The notes under the pieces are model-generated. The model was given only the letters and a program-made list of their open reading frames with translations, had not been told where the DNA came from and made no database searches. DNA of 64,000 nucleotides, from the NCBI RefSeq assembly GCF_003020115.1, contig NZ_PYFX01000021.1:1-64000 (forward strand), given 5' to 3'. The position numbers were made by a program, and so were the translations under genes. Origin of the DNA: Bradyrhizobium sp. MOS002 (GTDB lineage: Bacteria; Pseudomonadota; Alphaproteobacteria; Rhizobiales; Xanthobacteraceae). Positions 18,428-29,806 of the stretch are shown here, one piece after another; the first letter of the stretch is position 1; each line of letters opens with the position of its first letter.

Positions 18428-18573
18428 TGGGCTCACCTCGGCCTTGCAAGTAACCCCGGCCGAGACAGGCTAGGACTCCGCGGTTAATCCGGCGTTAACC
18501 GTTCGGGCAGCATGGCCGATTCACCCGACCTGCCGTATACGCAAAACAACGCATTGCCCGTGCGCGCAGCGGC

Positions 18574-19497
18574 TCACCGGGCACTGATGCCCTTCTTGAG
18601 CTGAGCAAACTGCTTCTTCAGCCGCGGCACTGCAAAGTCCGTGAAGGTCCGCACCTTCGGCACCGAGAGCCGGCCCTGCGGACAGATCAAATGCGCGGGC
18701 ATCTCGGGATCCTCGTCGCCGGCAAGGACGATCTCGAGCTCGCCGCGCGCGACCTGCTCACCCACCTGGTACGAATACATTCGCGCCACACCGCGGCCGG
18801 CGACGGCCGAGGCCACCGCCGCATAGGTGCTGTTGACGACGAGGCGCGGGCTGAATTGCACCGTGCGGGCAGCCGACGAGCCGGCCTGCGGCGCAAAGGT
18901 CCAGGAATTGGGAAGGTGCGCCATCGCGACGATCTGGTGCTTGGCGAGGTCGCCGGGCTCGGTGATGCGCGGGTGCTGCTTCAGATAGCGCGGTGATGCC
19001 ACCACGACGCGGCTGATCTCGCCGACCCGCATCGCGACCATTGCCGAATCCGCGAGATGACCGATGCGAAGCGCGACGTCGACCCCCTCCTCGATCAGAT
19101 TGACCGCGCGATCGAACAGCAGGAGTTTTGCGGAGACGGTCGGATAGGCATCGAGAAACGCATCGAGGATCGGCCGCAGCACCATCTCACCCGACACCAC
19201 GGGGGCAGTGATCGTGAGCAGGCCGCGGGGGGCCGTGCGCGGCCCGGCTGCGATGTCGTCGGCCTCCTCCAGCTCGGTTAGCACGCGCCGACAGACCGCG
19301 ACATAGCGCTCGCCCTCCTCGCTCAGCTTGATCGAACGTGTAGTCCGGTGCAGCAGCTCGGCACCGACCCGCTGCTCCAGGAAAGCAATGGCGCGGCTGA
19401 CCGCCGCCGGCGAACGGCCAAGCTTGCGGCCCGCAGCCGCGAGGCTGCCCTCGTCCACCGCAAGGACGAACACCTTCATCGCATCCAGACGATCCAT
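18574..19497 (-). CDS. LysR-family transcriptional regulator
   Basis: A 307-residue regulator with an N-terminal winged helix-turn-helix (residues 1-60; MKVFVLAVDEGSLAAAGRKL then SPAAVSRAIAFLEQRVGAEL) and a C-terminal ligand-binding domain. LLHRTTRSIKLSEEG is typical of the group that controls small oxidoreductase genes. It is divergent from the SDR gene at 19702 across 204 bases, the classic arrangement for a LysR protein acting on its neighbour. The likely targets are therefore the SDR, tautomerase and MFS genes; the effector is unknown. Confidence 0.92.
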   Translation of the reverse strand: MDRLDAMKVFVLAVDEGSLAAAGRKLGRSPAAVSRAIAFLEQRVGAELLHRTTRSIKLSEEGERYVAVCRRVLTELEEADDIAAGPRTAPRGLLTITAPVVSGEMVLRPILDAFLDAYPTVSAKLLLFDRAVNLIEEGVDVALRIGHLADSAMVAMRVGEISRVVVASPRYLKQHPRITEPGDLAKHQIVAMAHLPNSWTFAPQAGSSAARTVQFSPRLVVNSTYAAVASAVAGRGVARMYSYQVGEQVARGELEIVLAGDEDPEMPAHLICPQGRLSVPKVRTFTDFAVPRLKKQFAQLKKGISAR

Positions 19498-19701
19498 GCG
19501 CCTCCCACACCCCGACGTCCGACTGCAAGCTAGGCGTTTGCTCCTGCCGCGACAACCACCGCCGGGCGCCGGTCCGGCATTCGTTCGCGCCGCGAAAGAG
19601 TGTCTGCCGGACAGCGCATATTCGCAGCCAGCCCACCACGGCGTACCTCACGCATCAAGCCAGCCGCTGCTGGTTCTGAAAGCCAATAACAGGAGCCCAC
19701 C

Positions 19702-20412
19702 ATGGGTATCGAACAGAAGGTTGCCATCATCACCGGTGCTTCGCAGGGCATCGGCGCTGCGCTGGTCCAGGGTTTTCGCGATCGCAACTATCGTGTCGTC
19801 GCGACGGCACGCTCAATCAAGCCGTCGGGCGATGACGATGTCCTCGCCGTTCCCGGCGACATCTCCGAGAGGGCCACGGCCGAGCGCGTGGTCTCCCAAG
19901 CCATCGCCCGCTTCGGCCGTGTCGACACGCTGGTCAACAACGCCGGCATTTTCGTCGCAAAGCCGTTCACGCAGTACACGGCGGAGGACTATGCGGCGGT
20001 GATGGGCACTAACGTCGCAGGCTTCTTCCACGTCACGCAGCTCGCCATCGCCGAGATGGAGAAGCAGGGGTCGGGCCATGTCGTCCAGATCACGACCACG
20101 CTGGTCGACCAGGCCAATTCGAACGTGCCCTCGGTGCTGGCCTCGCTGAGCAAGGGCGGGTTGAGCGCCGCGACCAGATCGCTCGCGATCGAATATGCCA
20201 AGCGCGGTATCCGCGTGAACGCGGTATCGCCCGGCATCATCAAGTCGCCGATGCACCCCGTCGCGACGCATGCCCAGCTCGATGCGCTGCATCCGGTCGG
20301 CCATATGGGCGAAGTGTCCGACATAGTCGATGCCTTGCTTTATCTCGAGGGCGCCTCCTTCGTCACCGGCGAGATACTGCATGTCGATGGCGGTCAGAGC
20401 GCCGGCCATTAG
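19702..20412 (+). CDS. Short-chain dehydrogenase/reductase
   Basis: A 236-residue classical SDR: NAD(P) loop TGASQGIGAAL at residues 12-22, NNAG motif LVNNAGIF near 86, catalytic Ser region QITTTLVDQ (the usual SS is TT here), and C-terminal INAV-like VNAVSPGIIKSPM followed by GEILHVDGGQ. The expected YxxxK is not obvious: the equivalent stretch reads SVLASLSKGGLSAAT, so the usual Tyr seems replaced by Ala or Ser while Lys remains. AGGAG stands 6 bases before the ATG. It is the first gene of a run with a tautomerase and an MFS protein, probably controlled by the divergent LysR. Confidence 0.88.
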   Translation: MGIEQKVAIITGASQGIGAALVQGFRDRNYRVVATARSIKPSGDDDVLAVPGDISERATAERVVSQAIARFGRVDTLVNNAGIFVAKPFTQYTAEDYAAVMGTNVAGFFHVTQLAIAEMEKQGSGHVVQITTTLVDQANSNVPSVLASLSKGGLSAATRSLAIEYAKRGIRVNAVSPGIIKSPMHPVATHAQLDALHPVGHMGEVSDIVDALLYLEGASFVTGEILHVDGGQSAGH

Positions 20413-20430
20413 GCCAAGAGGAGAGACGAC

Positions 20431-20667
20431 ATGCCCATTGTGACCATTCAAGTGACTCGCGAAGGAACGACGCCGGGAACGGCCTCGCTCACGGCGGAGG
20501 AGAAGGCGGCGTTGATCAAGGGATCGAGCGAGCTCCTGCTCGACGTGCTCGGCAAGCCGCTCGATTCCACCTTTGTCGTGATCGAGGAAGTCGACCTCGA
20601 GAACTGGGGCTGGGGCGGCCTGCCTGTGCCGGAGTTCCGGCGGCGCCGCGCCGCCCGGACAGGATGA
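20431..20667 (+). CDS. 4-oxalocrotonate tautomerase-like protein
   Basis: A 78-residue protein of the tautomerase superfamily. Pro2, which becomes the catalytic N-terminal proline after Met removal, is present (MPIVTIQVTREG). The family core EEKAALIKGSSELLLDVLGK and the strand STFVVIEEVDLENWGWGG follow. The length exceeds the 62-residue classical enzyme by a charged tail (RRRRAARTG). The ribosome site AGAGGAGA is strong. It sits 18 bases after the SDR gene and is followed by MFS after 34 bases, so these three form an operon. Substrate unknown. Confidence 0.85.
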   Translation: MPIVTIQVTREGTTPGTASLTAEEKAALIKGSSELLLDVLGKPLDSTFVVIEEVDLENWGWGGLPVPEFRRRRAARTG

Positions 20668-20701
20668 TCCGCGCGCCATCGCGCGCGCGCAGGAGGATGA
20701 C

Positions 20702-21943
20702 ATGACCGAACTCAATGCAAATCGCAAGCACGATACCCGGCCGCAACGGCAGCCGGGAGCGGCATCACAAGCAGCTTCCCGGCAAACCTGGCGATATGCG
20801 GTGGCAGGATTGTCGGCATCGCTGGTCGGACTTGGCCTCGCGCGTTTTGCGTACACACCCTTGATCCCGGCCCTGATCGCCGCGAAATGGTTCGGCGCGT
20901 CAGACGTCGTCTATCTCGGTGCCGCGAACCTGGCCGGCTATCTCGCCGGCGCGCTCGCGGCGCAGGCCGTGGCCGCGCGCATCGGCGCCGTCCGTGCCGT
21001 GCGGGCGATGATGTTGCTCGCCACCCTCTCCTTTTTTGCCAGTTCAACCCCGGTGTCGTTCACCTGGTTTTTCGCCTGGCGCTTCCTGTCGGGGCTCACC
21101 GGGGGAATCATCATGGTGCTGGCGGCCTCCGTCATTCTGCCGCATATCTCGGCCGCGAGGCGCGGCATCGTCGGCGGCGTGATCTTTGCGGGCGTCGGGC
21201 TCGGCGTCGCCGCTTCGGGTACGCTGGTGCCGCTGTTGCTGCAGCAAGGGTTGCAACAGAGTTGGTATGGCCTTGGCGTGCTCTCGGGCACGCTCACGCT
21301 GGTGAGTTGGTGGAACTGGCCTGCTGAGGTCAAGGCCGATACCGTGCCATTGTATCGCGCGAAGCACGCCCACGCTTCGCCTGTTGTTCGCGGCTTGCTC
21401 GTCCAATACGGCCTCAACGCGGTGGCGCTGGTGCCGCACATGGTGTTCATCGTCGACTTTGTCGCGCGCGGCCTCGGCCAGGGTATCGCCGCGGGATCGC
21501 ACTACTGGGTGCTCTATGGCCTTGGCGCAATCGTCGGCCCGCTGGTCACCGGTCATCTCGGCGACCGCGCGGGATTTGGACCCGCGCTACGGGCCGCCTT
21601 CCTGATCGAAGCGGCCGCCGTGCTGCTCCCGACCCTCAGTACGGCGCCTCTCTCGCTGATCGTGTCGAGCGTGGTGGTCGGCGGCTTCACACCCGGCATC
21701 GTACCGCTCGTGCTCGGACGCATCCACGAGCTGGTCTTAAATTCTGCCGAGCAGCAGCGCACGACATGGAGCCATGCCACGACGAGCTTTGCGCTGTTCC
21801 AGGCGGCCGCGGCCTACGGCTTCTCCTGGATCTACGCGCAGACCGGCGGCGATTATCTCATCCTGTTCGCGCTGGGCGGCGGCGCCGTCGTGCTCGCACT
21901 CGCGATTGATCTTGCGCTGCCGCTTACCACGCGCAAAGCATAG
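20702..21943 (+). CDS. MFS transporter, YbfB/YjiJ family
   Basis: A 413-residue protein with twelve hydrophobic segments after a 30-residue polar N-terminus. The start of helix 1 reads LSASLVGLGLARFAYTPLIP, the signature of the YbfB/YjiJ branch. The central loop contains KADTVPLYRAKH. AGGAGG precedes the ATG. It is the last gene of the LysR-controlled run and probably exports or imports a substrate of the SDR and tautomerase. Which way it moves what is not shown by sequence. It converges with the monooxygenase pseudogene, with only 19 bases between stops. Confidence 0.87.
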   Translation: MTELNANRKHDTRPQRQPGAASQAASRQTWRYAVAGLSASLVGLGLARFAYTPLIPALIAAKWFGASDVVYLGAANLAGYLAGALAAQAVAARIGAVRAVRAMMLLATLSFFASSTPVSFTWFFAWRFLSGLTGGIIMVLAASVILPHISAARRGIVGGVIFAGVGLGVAASGTLVPLLLQQGLQQSWYGLGVLSGTLTLVSWWNWPAEVKADTVPLYRAKHAHASPVVRGLLVQYGLNAVALVPHMVFIVDFVARGLGQGIAAGSHYWVLYGLGAIVGPLVTGHLGDRAGFGPALRAAFLIEAAAVLLPTLSTAPLSLIVSSVVVGGFTPGIVPLVLGRIHELVLNSAEQQRTTWSHATTSFALFQAAAAYGFSWIYAQTGGDYLILFALGGGAVVLALAIDLALPLTTRKA

Positions 21944-21962
21944 AACGCCGAGGTCGTTGCGA

Positions 21963-23423
<1,461 letters not shown>

Positions 23424-23528
23424 TGTTTCCTCCGCCGCCTGGGATTGTCTGGCCGGGATCATTGCTCGTCAACTAGCAATCGGCCTGACACAACCGCGAA
23501 GAGGCACGTGCACCGCGCTCAAGACAAC

Positions 23529-23554
23529 AAAGCCCCGGATTGCTCCGGGGCTTT
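23529..23554 (-). terminator. Rho-independent terminator downstream of ahcY
   Basis: Hairpin AAAGCCCCGGA, loop TTGC, TCCGGGGCTTT, with short A/T ends on both sides. It follows the ahcY stop by 28 bases and separates that gene from the monooxygenase pseudogene further downstream on the same strand. Confidence 0.85.
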
Positions 23555-23581
23555 GGGTCGAAAATCGATACGGCCGCCGGC

Positions 23582-25003
23582 TCAGTAGCGGTAGTGATCC
23601 GACTTGAACGGGCCTTCCTGCTTGACGCCGATATAGTCGGCCTGGTCCTTGCGCAGCTCCGTGAGCTTCACGCCGATCTTGGCGAGGTGCAGGCGCGCGA
23701 CCTTTTCGTCGAGCGACTTCGGCAGCACGTAGACTTCCTTCTTGTACTTGCCGTCCTTGTTGTTGGCGAAAAGCTCGATCTGCGCCAGCGTCTGGTTGGT
23801 GAAGGAGGCCGACATCACGAAGGACGGATGGCCCATCGCGTTGCCGAGGTTCACGAGGCGGCCTTCCGACAGCATGATGATGCGATGCTTGTCGGGGAAT
23901 TCGATCTCGTCGACCTGCGGCTTGATGTTGGTCCATTTCAGGTTGCGCAGACCCGCGATCTGGATCTCATTGTCGAAGTGACCGATGTTGCAGACGATGG
24001 CGCGATCCTTCATCGCGCGCATGTGCTCGATCGTGATGATGTCCTTGTTGCCGGTCGCGGTGACGAAGATGTCGGCGCGGGGCGCGGCGTCTTCCATGGT
24101 CACGACTTCGTAGCCTTCCATCGCCGCCTGCAGTGCGCAGATCGGATCGACTTCGGACACCATGACGCGGCAGCCGGCCTGGCGCAGCGAGGCGGCCGAA
24201 CCCTTGCCGACGTCGCCGAAGCCCGCGACCATCGCGACCTTGCCGGACATCATCACGTCGGTGCCGCGACGGATGCCGTCGACCAGCGATTCACGGCAGC
24301 CATAGAGGTTGTCGAACTTCGACTTGGTGACGCTGTCGTTGACGTTGATGGCCGGCCATAGCAGCGTGCCCGCCTTCTGCATGTCATAGAGACGATGCAC
24401 GCCCGTGGTGGTCTCTTCGGAAACGCCCTTGATGCTCTTGGCGATCTCGGCGAAGTAGCCCTTCGGCTTCTCCTTGAGCTGCTTCTTCAGAAGCGCGAAG
24501 AAGACCTCCTCTTCTTCCGAACCCGGCTTGTCCAGGAACTTGGTGTCGCCGTTCTCGGCGCGCAGACCGAGATGGACGTACATGGTGGCGTCGCCACCGT
24601 CATCGAGGATCATGTTCGGGTGACCGCCGCCATGCCAGTCGAACAGCTTGGCGGTGTAGTCCCAGTACTCGGTCAGACTCTCACCCTTGACCGCGAACAC
24701 CGGAATGCCGGCGGCTGCGATCGCCGCCGCGGCATGGTCCTGCGTCGAATAGATGTTGCAGGAGACCCAGCGGATGTCGGCGCCGAGCGCGGCCAGCGTC
24801 TCGATCAGCACGCCGGTCTGGATCGTCATGTGCAGCGAGCCGGCGATGCGCGCGCCCTTTAGCGGCTGCTTCGGGCCGTACTCCTCGCGGGTGGCCATCA
24901 GGCCGGGCATCTCGGTCTCGGCGAGCGAGAGCTCCTTGCGACCGAAATCGGCGAGCGAAATGTCCTTGACGATGTAGTCGGTGAAGCCGGGCTTCGCGTT
25001 CAT
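23582..25003 (-). CDS. ahcY: Adenosylhomocysteinase
   Basis: It splits S-adenosylhomocysteine into homocysteine and adenosine, clearing the product of methyltransferases. 473 residues, the long form with the extra loop found in alphaproteobacteria and eukaryotes. Visible are YSTQDHAAAAIAAAG, the active-site ...GDATMYVHLG, NVNDSVTKSKFDN with catalytic Lys and Asp, the NAD loop GFGDVGKGSAASLRQAG and the C-terminal FKSDHYRY, whose Lys and Tyr reach the NAD of the partner subunit. It follows metK on the same strand across 128 bases that hold two palindromic hairpins, so the SAM-making and SAH-clearing genes are neighbours. Confidence 0.97.
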   Translation of the reverse strand: MNAKPGFTDYIVKDISLADFGRKELSLAETEMPGLMATREEYGPKQPLKGARIAGSLHMTIQTGVLIETLAALGADIRWVSCNIYSTQDHAAAAIAAAGIPVFAVKGESLTEYWDYTAKLFDWHGGGHPNMILDDGGDATMYVHLGLRAENGDTKFLDKPGSEEEEVFFALLKKQLKEKPKGYFAEIAKSIKGVSEETTTGVHRLYDMQKAGTLLWPAINVNDSVTKSKFDNLYGCRESLVDGIRRGTDVMMSGKVAMVAGFGDVGKGSAASLRQAGCRVMVSEVDPICALQAAMEGYEVVTMEDAAPRADIFVTATGNKDIITIEHMRAMKDRAIVCNIGHFDNEIQIAGLRNLKWTNIKPQVDEIEFPDKHRIIMLSEGRLVNLGNAMGHPSFVMSASFTNQTLAQIELFANNKDGKYKKEVYVLPKSLDEKVARLHLAKIGVKLTELRKDQADYIGVKQEGPFKSDHYRY

Positions 25004-25030
25004 TGCGGGCGTCCTGTTGTTGAATTGGTC

Positions 25031-25119
25031 ATTCCGGGTCGCCCTGGAGAGGCGAGCCCGGAATCTCGATGCGATGGATTAGGAATTCCGGGTTCGCCGC
25101 TGTCGCGGCGCCCCGGGAA
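25031..25119. repeat. Two palindromic intergenic elements
   Basis: Arm ATTCCGGGTCGCC at 25031-25043 pairs with GGCGAGCCCGGAAT at 25051-25064. A second arm pair, AATTCCGGGTTCGCCGC with GCGGCGCCCCGGGA, lies at about 25083-25118. Both belong to the CCGGGTTCGC type of rhizobial palindromes. They sit between metK and ahcY and could act as mRNA stabilisers or weak terminators. Confidence 0.7.
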
Positions 25120-25131
25120 AAACCTCGGTGA

Positions 25132-26328
<1,197 letters not shown>

Positions 26329-26388
26329 CAGTAACCCCTTGTTCCGCCGCTAGCTGGCGGGCGTTGCGATATTTAGCTTTGAATGATG

Positions 26389-27744
26389 TCAATCACGCCG
26401 GCGCGAGATGACGTAGGATTCGTCGAGAAACCAGAGCCCATTGTACTTTCGCAGCACGTCCCTGGCGGCATCCAGAGTGCGGCCGTTTTGAGTCATTTCC
26501 GTCAACCGGTCGTCCTCAATCTGAGCCACATACACCGCCGCATTCCAGGCTGCAAAGGCTGTCGAGGTTCCGATAGTGCCCGTCACCTCGTTGGGCAGCG
26601 CTTCCATATCATACCTGAAGATCGAGCGGTTATCAGCGTAAGCATTAAAATTTAAGTCGCGGCCCACCGAGCCGAGCTCGTACTTCACCGCGCGCAATAG
26701 CTCATGACGGCTCACCGAGAAAGGATTTTCTCCGGGCCAGATCGCTTGGATCATCTCCATGCCCGGATCCTGCCCATGGGAGTGAATACCGATCAGGCGG
26801 CCCCCCGCCCGCAAGGCCCGCGCCAGGGGCGCAATGATCCGTTTTGCCCGAAAATTGACCGAGGACAGCGCGCGGTATGGCTGGGATGCAATAACGAGGT
26901 CGAAATTGGCCTCGGCCTGGCCCGGCCGTGGAATGGTCGAATCGAGCAGAAACCGCTGATCTTCACGGTAGAGCACCAGGACGACAGGCCGTTCATAAAG
27001 CGGCATCCCCGTGCGCGGGCTGACCGCCGCGCGCCAGTTCTGCTCCAAAAACGGCTTCAACTCCGCGATTTGCGTCTCGAACTCGCCTGAGGAAGTCCCC
27101 CGCAGGGAAACCTCGTGCCAAACGGTCGCGGCGGCCGCCGCGGGCGATGCCGGCGTGAGCCAGGGCGCCTCCGCGTAGAGCATATTGGTAAATACGAACA
27201 CCGAGGCCGGATGCTCGAAAATGCGATCCGGCACCTTGTCCAGCGTCAGGCGGAGGTCCTCGAGACTGAGCTCCTTGCCGGCGACATAGAACGGCATATG
27301 CGGAAAGCGCTGATGCATTGCGCGCAGCACGCGCGCCAGTACCGTGCCGTCGCCAACGCCGGCATCGAACACGCGCAGCGCCGGCGGCCGGGGATGAATG
27401 CTGGCAAGCTCCAGCGCCACGCGCTCGGCGACCACCCGCTTCTCACTGCAAGTGTGGACGAACAGCAGGTATTTCTGCCGGTTCTCAAAAAAGCGGAAAT
27501 TGCCGCGCGGATCGCGTTTTTCCGGGGGCACCTGAAGCCCCCGCGGCGGCGGCACACCGCCGGCGATCGATGCGGCCATGTAGGCCTGGATCCGGTCCAG
27601 CGTGTCGATCGTGATGCGCTTGCCCTCGCGCAAGCGGTGCACGAGCTTCCCATCGTTCACCGCGCGCCGCCCGAACGTCGACTCCGCCATGTCCGCCTTA
27701 CGGCAGAACTCGGTGATTTGGCTCAGGATTTCGTCGTTCTTCAT
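26389..27744 (-). CDS. HTH plus methyltransferase-like protein upstream of metK
   Basis: 451 residues from ATG 27744. The N-terminal 60 residues resemble the small DNA-binding regulator often found before metK in Rhizobiales (ESTFGRRAVNDGKLVHRLRE, then RITIDTLDRIQAYM). A Rossmann-like methyltransferase part follows: motif I RVFDAGVGDG at 124-133 and a degenerate motif IV FDLVIASQPYRAL near 315, where N/DPPY is usual. The C-terminal 120 residues are unrecognised. It could be a SAM-responsive regulator or a modification enzyme; which is unknown. The frame stays open far upstream to 28701, but that part runs antisense to the caspase gene, so I rejected it. Confidence 0.8.
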   Translation of the reverse strand: MKNDEILSQITEFCRKADMAESTFGRRAVNDGKLVHRLREGKRITIDTLDRIQAYMAASIAGGVPPPRGLQVPPEKRDPRGNFRFFENRQKYLLFVHTCSEKRVVAERVALELASIHPRPPALRVFDAGVGDGTVLARVLRAMHQRFPHMPFYVAGKELSLEDLRLTLDKVPDRIFEHPASVFVFTNMLYAEAPWLTPASPAAAAATVWHEVSLRGTSSGEFETQIAELKPFLEQNWRAAVSPRTGMPLYERPVVLVLYREDQRFLLDSTIPRPGQAEANFDLVIASQPYRALSSVNFRAKRIIAPLARALRAGGRLIGIHSHGQDPGMEMIQAIWPGENPFSVSRHELLRAVKYELGSVGRDLNFNAYADNRSIFRYDMEALPNEVTGTIGTSTAFAAWNAAVYVAQIEDDRLTEMTQNGRTLDAARDVLRKYNGLWFLDESYVISRRRD

Positions 27745-27918
27745 GGCGTGGGACGCGGTGGGCAGAAGGATTGGGTAGTACCTCCTAGCAAGATCTGCCC
27801 ACCGAGGGAATAGGGATAGAGCCGTCCCCCGTTTGCCATGTGCACAACGGCGAGGCCGTGAACCACCTTCCCCTTCCGGGCAACAAACAGACGCCTCTCC
27901 TCTACGGGACCACCGCCA

Positions 27919-29634
27919 ATGCATCGCCTGCTCGTCGCGCTCTGCCTGCTCGCCGCAACCCTGTGGTCGGCGCCCGCTTTTGCGCAGGCGCGCAACCAGC
28001 TTGGGCCGCTCTGCACCACCGACACCACGCCGGCGGACCAGATGATCGACGCCTGCAGCAAGATCATTGCGCTGAAGGTGTTCAAAGGCGAGCAGCTCGC
28101 GACGGTCCACTTCTGGCGCGCGGTGGGCTGGAACAAGAAGGGCGATTACGCCAAGGTCATCACCGACGCCACGGAAGCGATCCGGCTCCAGCCGAACCAG
28201 GCAACCTATAATCTCAGGGGATCGGCCTACTACGACAGAGGCGAGTACGAGATCGCGATCACCGATTTCGACGACGCGCTGAAGCTGGGTCCGCCTGATA
28301 GTACCATCTTCCACAATCGCGGCAACGCCTGGCGCGGCAAAGGCGATCACGGCAAGGCGATCGCCGACTACGACACGTCGATCAAGGCCAATCCAAAATC
28401 GGCATTCTCGTACCAGAACCGCGGCATCTCCAAGGAGGCGCTCGGCGATCTCGACGGCGCGCTGGCCGACATCAACCAAGCGATCCGGCTCGACCCGACG
28501 TTGCCGCAGCCGCTGATCAACCGGACTGCGATCTGGCGTGTCAGAGGCGATTACGATCGCGCGATTGCCGACGGCAGCGAAGCTATCCGGCTCGCGAAGG
28601 AGAAGCAGCCCGTCAACATCATGACGCCGCCGAACAGCGTGCTGATCTCGGGCTATACCCATCGAGCGCTGGCCTATGAGGCGAAAGGCGATTACGCGCA
28701 CGCGAGCGACGACTACAAGGCGACGCTGGCGATCGGGGCGTCCGATGCCGGCAGCAAGGCCAATCAGGCCACCGCAAAGGTGCGGCTGTCGCTGGTCACC
28801 GACGCAAGCCTGCCGAGCCCGCGCGATGCGCCGTCACCGGCGGCGGAGCCGGCACAGGCACCGGCTGGGCAGGCGGATGCCGCGCCGCCCCCCTCGCCTG
28901 CTCCGGCCGCGCGCGGCACGCGCATGGCGCTCATCATCGGCAATGGCGCCTATGCGCATGTCAAGGCACTGCCTAATCCGTCCAATGACGCGCGCGCTGT
29001 TGCGAAGAGCTTGCGCGACATCGGCTTCACCGTGTCAGAAGGCGTCGACCTCGACCGCACGGCGATGCAGAAGATGACGCGTGACTTTTTGCGGGAGGCG
29101 GCGCGGGCTCAGGTCGTGGTGGTCTACTATGCGGGCCACGGCGTGCAGGTCGACGGCCGCAACTATCTCATTCCCGTCGACGTCGAACTCAAGCCCGGCG
29201 CGAGGATGACGGACGCGATGATCGACATGGACACGATCATGGCCGGCCTCGACGACCAGGTCCGCACTAACATTTTGATATTCGATGCCTGCCGCAACAA
29301 TCCGATGGCGCAGCAGGTCGCATCAGTCGGCACCAGCCGCGCCATCGAAGCTGCCTCGGGTCTCGCAGCGCCCACGAGCCTGGGATCCGGCGCGACGCTC
29401 GGCGCCGGCACGCTGATCGCTTTCGCCACTGCGCCGGGCCAGGTCGCGCTCGACGGCGAAGGCGCCAACTCGCCGTTCTCCGCCGCGCTCGCTCGCCATC
29501 TCGGCACGCCTGGCCTGGAAGTGCAGCAGATGCTGACGCGGGTGCGGGCCGAGGTGGTGTCGACCACGAAGAACAAGCAGGTGCCGTGGTCGAACTCGTC
29601 GCTGCTGGGCGAGGTCTATCTGGCCGAGAAGTGA
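27919..29634 (+). CDS. Secreted TPR-caspase (peptidase C14) protein
   Basis: 571 residues. A signal peptide (residues 1-22, cut after APAFA) is followed by about five TPR repeats (residues 60-260; for example FHNRGNAWRGKGDHGKAIAD), a Pro/Ala-rich linker (about 300-330) and a caspase-like domain from residue 334 (MALIIGNGAYAH). The catalytic pair is visible: His407 in YYAGHGVQ and Cys458 in FDACRNNP. The protein is predicted to act in the periplasm or outside. Targets are unknown. A TPR-to-caspase order suggests that partner binding controls proteolysis. It stands alone, divergent from the HTH-methyltransferase gene. Confidence 0.88.
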   Translation: MHRLLVALCLLAATLWSAPAFAQARNQLGPLCTTDTTPADQMIDACSKIIALKVFKGEQLATVHFWRAVGWNKKGDYAKVITDATEAIRLQPNQATYNLRGSAYYDRGEYEIAITDFDDALKLGPPDSTIFHNRGNAWRGKGDHGKAIADYDTSIKANPKSAFSYQNRGISKEALGDLDGALADINQAIRLDPTLPQPLINRTAIWRVRGDYDRAIADGSEAIRLAKEKQPVNIMTPPNSVLISGYTHRALAYEAKGDYAHASDDYKATLAIGASDAGSKANQATAKVRLSLVTDASLPSPRDAPSPAAEPAQAPAGQADAAPPPSPAPAARGTRMALIIGNGAYAHVKALPNPSNDARAVAKSLRDIGFTVSEGVDLDRTAMQKMTRDFLREAARAQVVVVYYAGHGVQVDGRNYLIPVDVELKPGARMTDAMIDMDTIMAGLDDQVRTNILIFDACRNNPMAQQVASVGTSRAIEAASGLAAPTSLGSGATLGAGTLIAFATAPGQVALDGEGANSPFSAALARHLGTPGLEVQQMLTRVRAEVVSTTKNKQVPWSNSSLLGEVYLAEK

Positions 29635-29690
29635 GAGCGGCGTTTGCGTCCCGCTTGTCAGGAGCGCGACGCCACCCGCCACGCGTTCGG

Positions 29691-29791
29691 TGTCATCGCC
29701 CGGCTTGACCGGGCGATCCAGTAGTCCGAGATAGCGAGAGATGCGGAAAAGCTGCGGCGTACTGGATTCCCCGCCTGCGCGGGGAATGACA
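29691..29791. repeat. Compound palindromic intergenic element
   Basis: Two hairpins nested in one inverted element: TGTCATCGCCCGG...GGGCGATCCAGTA at 29691-29723 and TACTGGATTCCCCGC...GGGGAATGACA at 29760-29791. The outer TGTCAT/ATGACA and inner ATCCAGTA/TACTGGAT pair across the whole unit. It lies between convergent genes and may end both transcripts. Confidence 0.75.
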
Positions 29792-29806
29792 GCGGAGCAA
29801 AGAGGT

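Noticed and set aside
26389..28701. A single minus-strand frame of 770 codons
   Set aside because: Its first 319 codons lie antisense to the TPR-caspase gene or its leader and read as low-complexity basic sequence. The real gene starts at 27744 with an HTH domain.
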